From the NCBI GenBank assembly GCA_023390155.1, contig JAEWDJ010000084.1:1-12825 (forward strand): a stretch of 12,825 bases of DNA. The letters run 5' to 3'. The DNA is from Actinomycetes bacterium. Its GTDB lineage: Bacteria; Actinomycetota; Actinomycetes; Actinomycetales; Microbacteriaceae. Below the pieces are notes generated by a model. It had not been told where the DNA came from, searched no databases, and saw only the letters and a program-made list of their open reading frames with translations. Position numbers and translations under genes: made by a program. Below, in pieces: positions 1 through 5,784 of the stretch. How positions within the stretch are numbered: position 1 is the first letter of the stretch; every line of letters begins with the position of its first letter.

Positions 1-1142
1 GCGTTGCCCCCGGCGAGCACGCGGGCGCCGCGCTCGACGGCGTCGCCGACGAGGGCCTGCATGGTGGCGACGGCGCGGTCGTCGATGAGCGGGCCGATGG
101 TGACGCCCTCCTCGGTGCCCGGGCCGATCTTCATGGCGACGACCTTGGCGGTGACGCGGCGCGCGAACTCGTCGGCGACGTCCTCGTGCACGATGAAGCG
201 GTTGGCGGCGGTGCACGCCTGGCCGATGTTGCGGAACTTCGCGAGCATCGCGCCCTCCACCGCCTTGTCGAGGTCGGCGTCGTCGAAGACGACGAACGGC
301 GCGTTGCCGCCGAGCTCCATGGAGGTGCGCAGCACGTTCTGCCCGGCCTGCGCGAGCAGCGCCCGACCCACGGGGGTGGAGCCGGTGAACGACAGCTTGC
401 GCAGCCGCGGGTCGGCGATGATCGGCGCGGAAACCGCGCCCGACGTGTTCGTCTGCACGACGTTCACAACACCGGCGGGCACGCCCGCGTCGGCGAGCAG
501 CTGGGCGAAGAACAGCGTCGTCAGCGGCGTCAGCTCGGCCGGCTTCACCACGACCGTGCAGCCGGCGGCCAGGGCCGGGGCGATCTTGCGCGTCGCCATC
601 GCCAGCGGGAAGTTCCACGGCGTGATGAAGAAGCTCGGGCCGACCGGTCGCTGCGAGACGACCATGGTGCCGGTGCCCTCCGGATTCTGACCGTAGCGGC
701 CGGCGATGCGCACGGCCTCCTCGGAGAACCAGCGCAGGAACTCGCCGCCGTAGGTGACCTCGCCGTTGGCCTCGGCCAGCGGCTTGCCCATCTCCAGCGT
801 CATCAGCAGCGCGAAGTCGTCGCGGCGCTCCTGCAGCAGATCGAACGCGCGGCGCAGGATCTCGGCACGGGTGCGCGGCGGGGTCGCCGCCCAGGCCTCC
901 TGCGCGGCCACGGCGGCGTCGAGGGCGCGGATGCCGTCCTCCGGGGTCGCGTTGGCGATGCGCTTGATCACACGACCGGTCGCCGGGTCCTGCACCCGGA
1001 TCTGCTCGCGGATGCCGGCCTCCCAGACGCCGCCGATGAACAGACCATCAGGCACACGGGACAGGAGGTCCGCCTCGCGGGCAGACAGGGTGGATGACCC
1101 CTCCTCGCCCCGAGTTGGGCCGCTTCTTTCCTTACCGGTCAT
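1..1142 (-). CDS. gabD: NAD(P)-dependent aldehyde dehydrogenase, GabD (succinate-semialdehyde dehydrogenase) type, C-terminus off window
   Basis: Oxidises an aldehyde to its acid in the cytosol. The 380 visible residues contain the whole NAD-binding region and the catalytic Cys. Motifs are PWNF at 175-178 (Asn177), Lys200, SFTGST at 251-256, MELGGN with general base Glu276, and GQACTAANRF with nucleophile Cys310. The stretch around 275-356 reads very like E. coli GabD. Family members are about 480-490 aa, so roughly the last 100 residues lie beyond the left edge. ATG at 1142 follows a GGAGAG-like site and is the only good start, but it leaves about 20 polar residues before the usual GabD N-terminus. 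The second cysteine that follows the nucleophile in E. coli GabD (Cys-Val-Cys) is Ala here. It is last in the minus-strand operon. Semialdehyde specificity is family knowledge; in this locus it may oxidise a sugar-derived aldehyde instead. Confidence 0.9.
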   Translation of the reverse strand, partial: MTGKERSGPTRGEEGSSTLSAREADLLSRVPDGLFIGGVWEAGIREQIRVQDPATGRVIKRIANATPEDGIRALDAAVAAQEAWAATPPRTRAEILRRAFDLLQERRDDFALLMTLEMGKPLAEANGEVTYGGEFLRWFSEEAVRIAGRYGQNPEGTGTMVVSQRPVGPSFFITPWNFPLAMATRKIAPALAAGCTVVVKPAELTPLTTLFFAQLLADAGVPAGVVNVVQTNTSGAVSAPIIADPRLRKLSFTGSTPVGRALLAQAGQNVLRTSMELGGNAPFVVFDDADLDKAVEGAMLAKFRNIGQACTAANRFIVHEDVADEFARRVTAKVVAMKIGPGTEEGVTIGPLIDDRAVATMQALVGDAVERGARVLAGGN

Positions 1143-1212
1143 CCTCGATCTCTCCCTCGAGAAAAGCGTCGACGTCCGGCTTCGGCAGTGCTTGCTCCTT
1201 TCGCTTTCTCAT
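1132..1212 (-). CDS. possible 26-codon ORF coupled between the TIM-barrel gene and the aldehyde dehydrogenase gene
   Basis: This short frame starts at an ATG whose last two bases overlap the TGA of the upstream TIM-barrel gene (ATGA). It ends in TAA inside the first codons of the aldehyde dehydrogenase gene, overlapping it by 11 nt. The product would begin MRKRKEQALPKPDVD and end in an acidic GEIEDDR tail. Nothing in it matches a family I know. It could be a real micropeptide, or just a ribosome carry-over frame that keeps translation coupled across the 66-bp gap. The AAAGGAG inside it lies too far from the dehydrogenase start to be that gene's site. The overlaps at both ends are the only evidence. 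Confidence 0.3.
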   Translation of the reverse strand: MRKRKEQALPKPDVDAFLEGEIEDDR

Positions 1213-2144
1213 GCTCGGCCGCCGATGGGGAGGTCGACCAAGTCTCCTTCGAGGAGCGAGCGCAAGTACTTCAGTGAGGAGGCCGCGAAAGCAAGCGAGT
1301 CTCCGCCATAGTGCTCCACGACGAGCGGGCCGGTGAAGCCCGCCCGCAGCGCGAGCGCGATCCCCGCACGGTAGTCGATCAGCCCGGATTCGAGGGGCGC
1401 GAACACACTCGCGGCCCGGCCGCCCGGCAGCTCGATCCGCACCGCGTTCTTGGCGTGCCAGTACCGGATCAGGGGCGCGAGGCGCTCGACGGTCTCATAC
1501 CAGGTCTCGGTCAGCGGCCACGATGGGCGGATCAAATTGCCCAAGTCGGGGTTCATCCCCACGTTGTCCCTGCCGATCAGCTCGAGCAGGCGGAGGCTGT
1601 CGGCGGAATCGTGGACCAGGGTCCGCTCGTGCATCTCCAGCGACAGACCGATCCCCTGATCGGCCGCTTCGTCCGCGAGTTCGCGGAGGTCGTCGGCCAC
1701 GCTGACGAACTGCTCGGGGGTGTGCACCGCCGGCTGGTCGATGTCCGCCCAGAGCGGGCGCCCTCCGGGTATACGGCCGCGCGGAGGGCGGGGATGCAAG
1801 CCGACGCTCATGTGGGTGAGACCGAGCCGGGCGCTGTTCGCCAGGCTCGTCCGGGCCCAGCGCAGGCCGGCCTCGCGCTTCTCCGGAACATGGAGTTCGA
1901 TACCGATCACGGACGAGCCGACCGCGGTCATCCCCGCATCGGCGAGGGCGGCGGCAAGGGTATCCACCCCCTGCTCGTCCAGTTCTCCCAGCGGTACCCA
2001 GAGGTCGCTGAGGTCGACGTGCGCATAGCCCGCACGGCCGAGAAGGCGCAACTGCGCCGCCCAGTCGTCCGCGTGCGTGAGCAGGGGCGACGCCGCGCTC
2101 GACGGGATCAAGCCGGTCGAGGCGGCGATGACGAGAGAAGACAT
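1209..2144 (-). CDS. sugar phosphate isomerase/epimerase-family TIM-barrel enzyme (xylose-isomerase-like)
   Basis: A 311-aa single-domain metal-dependent TIM barrel of the AP-endonuclease-2/xylose-isomerase-like superfamily. The expected metal-ligand ladder is visible: Glu170 in LSLEMHE, Asp200 in MNPDLGN, His230 in RYWHAKN and Glu277 in VVEHYGG. These sit on successive strands, as in hydroxypyruvate isomerase and ketose 3-epimerases. ATG at 2144 has a well-placed AGGAG six bases upstream. The gene lies 28 bp after the amidohydrolase gene and is probably co-transcribed with it. Family members isomerise or epimerise sugars or dehydrate inosose. One branch, OiaC of the D-apionate pathway, decarboxylates 3-oxo-isoapionate to L-erythrulose. 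That activity would fit the erythrulose-phosphate enzymes nearby, but I cannot tell the branches apart from sequence alone. The family call is firm; the substrate is unknown. Confidence 0.88.
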   Translation of the reverse strand: MSSLVIAASTGLIPSSAASPLLTHADDWAAQLRLLGRAGYAHVDLSDLWVPLGELDEQGVDTLAAALADAGMTAVGSSVIGIELHVPEKREAGLRWARTSLANSARLGLTHMSVGLHPRPPRGRIPGGRPLWADIDQPAVHTPEQFVSVADDLRELADEAADQGIGLSLEMHERTLVHDSADSLRLLELIGRDNVGMNPDLGNLIRPSWPLTETWYETVERLAPLIRYWHAKNAVRIELPGGRAASVFAPLESGLIDYRAGIALALRAGFTGPLVVEHYGGDSLAFAASSLKYLRSLLEGDLVDLPIGGRA

Positions 2145-2172
2145 GGCAGCTCCTGGGTCGTGTTCGAAGGGG

Positions 2173-3096
2173 TCAGGGACGGGAGGAGGCGCTGGGGGCG
2201 GGCCAGCCCAGGACGGCGCGGGCGGTTCCGCCGAGGATCAGGGCCCGGTCCTCTGGCGTGAGGTCGGCGTCTTCGCGGACGCTGAGAAGCGCTTCCGACC
2301 AGCTGTTCCAACCGAGGTCGATCGTCCAGTCGCTGGCCCACATGATGCGATGCGCGCCGAAGAGTTCCACGAGCCTGCGCAGCTCGGCCGCGATATCCGG
2401 GTACGGATACGGTTCGCGCGACAGGCGGATCATGTGGCACCACTTGAAGCTCACGTTCTCGAGGGAAGCGAGCTCATCGAGCAGTCGCAGTCCGGCACGA
2501 CCCGGTTCACCGTCCGATCCCGGTCGGGCGGGCAGAGCGACCCCCATGTGGTCGACGATGAGAGCGAGCGCCGGGTGGCGGCGGGCGATCGACGCGAACA
2601 GGGCGATGTCGCCGGGGAGGTCGTTGCCGCTCAGCTGCAGGAACACCGGTACGCCGGCATCGGCGGCCGAACGGAAATAGCGTTCGAAGTCGCCGCGGCG
2701 GATGCGCTCCAGCAGGACGGCGCTCGCGGAACCGGACGGGGCGACAGCGGCCGGTGAACCCGGCCTGACCGGCAAGTGGGGGATCAGCCGCAGAGCGAGC
2801 CGCCCGCGCTGATCGCGCACGCGGCCGATGAGATCCTCCAGCTCGGGGTCGTCCGGGGAGACGCGGGCCACATAGGCGAAGCGCTCCGGGAACCGGCGGA
2901 CGGCGATCTCGGACAACGGGGTCTCGTAGCGGAACACCGTGTCCGCCACGAAATGGCCGATCTGCGGCTCCTGCCGAGGGTTCGGCGAGACGTATTCGTC
3001 GATGATCACGGCGTCGACACCGACCGCGTCCATAGCGGCCAGCCCTTCCTCGAGCCCCACCATGTTGAGGTGCACCTGGCTGTCGACGATCTCCAT
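2173..3096 (-). CDS. amidohydrolase-family (COG3618-like) metal-dependent hydrolase, probable lactonase
   Basis: A cytosolic TIM-barrel hydrolase of the amidohydrolase_2 family, which includes 2-pyrone-4,6-dicarboxylate lactonase and sugar-lactone hydrolases such as L-fuconolactonase. From ATG 3096 it is 307 aa. The start region reads MEIVDSQVHLN, the position of the family's first-strand His motif, but with Gln where the first His of H-x-H usually is. Later motifs are LIVDHMG (strand His) and RIMWASDW (catalytic Asp). A GTG at 3153 would add 19 residues. Neither start has a good Shine-Dalgarno; I chose 3096 because the conserved fold begins there. It is the first gene of the minus-strand operon and divergent from the ThDP enzyme. 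Lactone hydrolysis is inferred from family and neighbours. Some relatives are hydratases or decarboxylases. Confidence 0.85.
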   Translation of the reverse strand: MEIVDSQVHLNMVGLEEGLAAMDAVGVDAVIIDEYVSPNPRQEPQIGHFVADTVFRYETPLSEIAVRRFPERFAYVARVSPDDPELEDLIGRVRDQRGRLALRLIPHLPVRPGSPAAVAPSGSASAVLLERIRRGDFERYFRSAADAGVPVFLQLSGNDLPGDIALFASIARRHPALALIVDHMGVALPARPGSDGEPGRAGLRLLDELASLENVSFKWCHMIRLSREPYPYPDIAAELRRLVELFGAHRIMWASDWTIDLGWNSWSEALLSVREDADLTPEDRALILGGTARAVLGWPAPSASSRP

Positions 3097-3153
3097 GGCA
3101 TCAGCATCGCAGGCGACCGGCGCGCGGACGGGAGCGCCCCGCGAATCTGGCAC

Positions 3154-3253
3154 GCGCGCCCAACAGCCTGTCCGTGGCCAGCAATTGCATCACGCCATGC
3201 GATCATTACCGTCGCTGGAGATCCCACAGTTCGCCGATCCCGAAAGGCCGGTC
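3154..3253. promoter_or_regulatory. divergent control region between the amidohydrolase operon and the ThDP-enzyme operon
   Basis: About 100 bp (157 bp if the amidohydrolase starts at 3096) must hold promoters for both divergent operons. It contains a perfect 8-bp palindrome GCAATTGC at 3181-3188, then GCAT-N6-ATGC at 3187-3200, in a locally AT-richer patch. These could be operator half-sites for the LacI-family regulator encoded at 9018. I could not identify convincing -35/-10 pairs on either strand. Confidence 0.35.
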
Positions 3254-4867
3254 ATGCAAGTCCACTCCGTTATCGCCAAATCCCTCCGACGTGCAGGAGT
3301 GGACGTGGTCTTCGGCATCATGGGCGACTCCAACATGCAGTTCCTTGCAGGGTTCGCCGGACGGGAGGGGGGACGCTTCGTCCCGACGGTCCACGAGGGC
3401 GGCGCGGTCGGGATGGCGGACGGCTACGCGCGCTCCAGCGGCGCGGTCGGTGTCGCCTCCGTCACCCACGGGCCCGGCACGACAAACACCCTCACTGCGT
3501 TGACGGAAGCGGTCCGGGCGCGCAGTGCGCTCCTCCTCATGACGGCGGACACGCCTCCGGTGCGGGAGGACCTGCAGAACGCCCCTCTCGCCGCGATCGC
3601 GACGGCTGCGGGCGCCGACTACTGGCAGGTCCTCGCACCCGAGCACGTGGCCGACGACATCGCGATGGCAGTGGCGAAGGTCGCGACCACCCGCGTGCCG
3701 CTGGTGCTGAACATCCCCGCGGCACTGCTGCGCCAGGAGGTGGACTATGTCGAAGCGTCCGACCGCGGGGTGGCAGGCACGACGATCCGCCCCTCTGAGT
3801 CGGTCGTGGCAGCGGCCGCCGCCCTGATCGGCGCCGCACGCCGTCCTCTCGTCGTCGCGGGGCGCGGTGCCGTCGACTCGGGCGCACGCGAGTCGCTCAT
3901 GCAGCTCGCCGACCGGCTCGACGCTCCGGTCGCGACGACCCTCCTCGCGCGCGACTACTTCGCGGGCGACGAGTTCGATCTGGGGATCTTCGGCGGCCTC
4001 TCGCACAGCGTCGCGCAGGAGGTCATCGACCGCGCGGACGCCGTGATCTTCTTCGGCGCCGGTCTGAATCCCTGGACCACCCAGGAGCGTTCCCTGCTCG
4101 ACGGGAAGACCATCGTGCAGGTGACGACCGAACCGCGGTCCGTCGGCCGGTACACTCCGGTCGACCTCGCGGTCATCGCCGACGCGGGGGAGGCGGCTCG
4201 AGCGCTCCTGCAGGCGCTTCCGCGCCGGGAACGCGGCAGCGGATTGCGCACACCAGACCTGGCCGTGCGCCTCAGGGAGCGCGACCCGCGCTCCGACTTC
4301 GACGACGTCTCCGACGGCGAGACGCTGGACATGCGCACTGCCATGATCCGGGCCGACGAGATCTTGGATCGTGGGCGGAACGTCGTGACCGACTCGGGAA
4401 GGTTCAAGGTCGCCCCGTGGCGCTACCTCCATGTGGACGATCCGCGCGGCTTCACGCACACCACCAACTTCGGCTCGATCGGGCTCGGGCTCGCCACCGC
4501 TCTCGGCGTCGCGTTCGCCCGACCCGACATACCGACTGTGTGTGTCGCCGGCGACGGCGGCGCGATGATGAATCTGACGGAGTTCACCACGGCGGTGCGC
4601 GAACGTCTGCCGCTGGTCTTCATCGTGCTCGACGACGGCTCGTACGGGACCGAGTGGACCAAACTGCGGGACTTCGGGGAGGACCCGGCCTGGTCGCTGA
4701 TGGCGTGGCCGGACCTCGCCGACGTGGCCACCGCCTTCGGCGGTACCGGGCGCACCGTGCGGACGCTGGAGGAGCTCGACGCCGCACTCGCGCTGGTGCC
4801 GTCGCTCGAGGGACCGCTCCTGATCGATGTGAAGGCCGACCCGACCGTGGATGTCGGGATGCTCTGA
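3254..4867 (+). CDS. thiamine-diphosphate-binding enzyme, acetolactate synthase/benzoylformate decarboxylase superfamily
   Basis: A 537-aa cytosolic enzyme with the standard three domains: PYR (about 1-165), a central domain (about 180-320) and PP (about 365-535). Cofactor-activating Glu48 lies in PTVHEGGAVGMADGYAR. The Mg-ThDP motif begins GDGG at 433-436. At the usual second Mg ligand, Asn, 27 residues after Asp434, this protein has Asp461 (VLDDGSYG). ATG 3254 has GAAAGG six bases upstream. The open frame reaches further 5', but that part runs across the divergent control region and is not conserved-looking. The start of the TPI-like gene follows by 10 nt. The family decarboxylates 2-oxo acids or joins or splits C-C bonds by acyl transfer. 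In this locus it may generate or cleave a C4/C5 sugar intermediate. It is not a close match to IolD, glyoxylate carboligase or AHAS as I remember them, so I leave it unnamed. Confidence 0.88.
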   Translation: MQVHSVIAKSLRRAGVDVVFGIMGDSNMQFLAGFAGREGGRFVPTVHEGGAVGMADGYARSSGAVGVASVTHGPGTTNTLTALTEAVRARSALLLMTADTPPVREDLQNAPLAAIATAAGADYWQVLAPEHVADDIAMAVAKVATTRVPLVLNIPAALLRQEVDYVEASDRGVAGTTIRPSESVVAAAAALIGAARRPLVVAGRGAVDSGARESLMQLADRLDAPVATTLLARDYFAGDEFDLGIFGGLSHSVAQEVIDRADAVIFFGAGLNPWTTQERSLLDGKTIVQVTTEPRSVGRYTPVDLAVIADAGEAARALLQALPRRERGSGLRTPDLAVRLRERDPRSDFDDVSDGETLDMRTAMIRADEILDRGRNVVTDSGRFKVAPWRYLHVDDPRGFTHTTNFGSIGLGLATALGVAFARPDIPTVCVAGDGGAMMNLTEFTTAVRERLPLVFIVLDDGSYGTEWTKLRDFGEDPAWSLMAWPDLADVATAFGGTGRTVRTLEELDAALALVPSLEGPLLIDVKADPTVDVGML

Positions 4868-4877
4868 TGCGCCGACC

Positions 4878-5633
4878 ATGATGCTCCTCGCCGTCAGTCT
4901 CAAGATGTACTTCTCGCTCCAGCGCACGCTGGAGTGGAGCCGCGACGTGGTCGATGCGCTCGCCGGGTGGGACGGGGAGCGCGAGGGCGTCGAAGTCGCG
5001 GTCGTCCCCAGTGCTCCCGCGCTGCAGGCCGCCGCGGCCGTCCTGTCGCCGGCGGGCGTCCTCGTCGGTGCCCAGACGTGCAGCGAGCACGAGGTCGGCG
5101 CCTACACGGGTGAGATGTCCGCTGCGATGCTGGCGGAGCTGGGGTGCCGTTTCGTCGAAGTGGGCCACGCGGAACGGCGGCGGCTGTACGGCGAGACCGA
5201 TGACGTCGTCGCCGCCAAAGTCGCCGCGATCCTGCGCAACGGTCTGACCCCTCTGCTCTGCGTGGGGGAGGAGGCGCGCACGGGCAGCGGCGACGCGATC
5301 GCGCGGTGCATCGCCCTGCGCTCCTCTGCCCTGCGGGCGGCCCGCGCCGAGGGGCTGACCGGCCGCGTCGTGGTGGCGTACGAGCCTATGTGGGCGATCG
5401 GCGCCGACCGGCCGGCGTCGCCTGAGCACGCGCGCTCGGTGTGCCGAGCACTCCGGGAGGATGCTCGCGCCGATCGGGCGTTCCCGGGCGAGGTCATCTA
5501 CGGAGGCAGTGCGGGGCCCGGACTGCTCAGCGACCTGTTCCCCGATGTCGACGGACTCTTCCTCGGCCGGTTCGCGCACGACCCCCATGCCTTCGCCGCC
5601 GTCGTGCGCGAGGCAGCGTCGTTGCACAGGTGA
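4878..5633 (+). CDS. triosephosphate-isomerase-family enzyme, probable L-erythrulose-1-phosphate isomerase (LerI-like)
   Basis: A 251-aa TIM-barrel sugar-phosphate isomerase of normal TPI length. Catalytic residues are kept: Lys9 in VSLKMY, His97 in EVGHAERR and Glu169 in AYEPMWAIG, plus the phosphate loop YGGSAG at 208-213. Two positions differ from glycolytic TPI: the NWKMN segment is SLKMY, and the final GGAS phosphate-binding segment is GRFA (230-233). This suggests a paralogue rather than housekeeping TpiA. In erythritol pathways a TPI paralogue converts L-erythrulose-1-phosphate to D-erythrulose-4-phosphate, which suits the kinase and RpiB homologue in this window. Starts at 4878 and 4881 are equally possible. 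A 4-codon frame (ATG 4867) overlaps both the ThDP-gene stop and this start, which suggests translational coupling. The family call is firm; the C4 substrate is inferred. Confidence 0.88.
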   Translation: MMLLAVSLKMYFSLQRTLEWSRDVVDALAGWDGEREGVEVAVVPSAPALQAAAAVLSPAGVLVGAQTCSEHEVGAYTGEMSAAMLAELGCRFVEVGHAERRRLYGETDDVVAAKVAAILRNGLTPLLCVGEEARTGSGDAIARCIALRSSALRAARAEGLTGRVVVAYEPMWAIGADRPASPEHARSVCRALREDARADRAFPGEVIYGGSAGPGLLSDLFPDVDGLFLGRFAHDPHAFAAVVREAASLHR

Positions 5634-5642
5634 CCGGTCGTC

Positions 5643-5671
5643 GTGACAGTCCGGCAAACCAGGCCTTTAGA
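5643..5671 (+). promoter_or_regulatory. candidate sigma-70-like promoter of the transporter operon
   Basis: GTGACA at 5643-5648 matches the -35 consensus TTGACA at five of six positions. Seventeen bases later, TTTAGA at 5666-5671 is a weak -10 (three of six). It lies 114 bp before the permease start, and the operator-like inverted repeat at 5671-5686 overlaps its end. The element is weak and based only on pattern, so treat it as a candidate. Confidence 0.25.
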
Positions 5672-5686
5672 GACAACACCGTGTCT
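5671..5686. promoter_or_regulatory. candidate operator, inverted repeat AGACA-N6-TGTCT
   Basis: The 16-bp sequence AGACAACACCGTGTCT has perfect 5-bp arms around a 6-bp centre. LacI-family repressors bind palindromes of about this size with a short centre, and one is encoded downstream in the same run of genes. Placement just after the candidate -10 would allow repression. I found no second copy elsewhere in the window, which weakens the case. Confidence 0.3.
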
Positions 5687-5689
5687 TAG

Positions 5690-5768
5690 CCGCGCAAGTG
5701 CGGCGGCCGTCGAATGGCGAGGCTTGTCCCAAGCGTCGCCGAGGCCGTCGGCTCGGGCCGCGGCCGCA
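5690..5768 (+). promoter_or_regulatory. structured 5' leader of the permease operon
   Basis: Several potential hairpins lie in a row before the TTG start. CCGC-N6-GCGG is at 5690-5703. An 11-bp-arm stem at 5716-5740 (GGCGAGGCTTG, loop TCC, CAAGCGTCGCC) has one G-G mismatch. A G/C-rich segment with GCCGA...TCGGC and GGCCGCGGCC follows. No T-tract follows, so it does not look like a classical attenuator. It may simply reflect high GC, but the 5716-5740 stem is longer than I would expect by chance. It does not match a riboswitch class I know. Confidence 0.3.
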
Positions 5769-5772
5769 GGAT

Positions 5773-5780
5773 AGGAGAAG
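5773..5780 (+). promoter_or_regulatory. ribosome binding site that fixes a TTG start for permease 1
   Basis: AGGAGAAG is a strong Shine-Dalgarno ending four bases before TTG 5785 (GGAG to start is 7 nt). In-frame starts further upstream lie in the hairpin leader and lack such a site. Confidence 0.7.
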
Positions 5781-5784
5781 CGTT

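Noticed and set aside
1209..2144. Naming the TIM-barrel gene oiaC
   Set aside because: The metal ligands are shared by the whole superfamily, and no branch-specific residue is known to me; only the neighbours suggest it.
1311..2261. 316-codon plus-strand frame opposite the TIM-barrel gene
   Set aside because: It shadows a gene with all four metal ligands present and has no recognisable fold.
3206..4927. 573-codon open frame on the minus strand opposite the ThDP enzyme gene
   Set aside because: It mirrors a clearly recognisable ThDP enzyme, is rich in Arg, His and Gly, shows no domain, and arises from high-GC codon bias.
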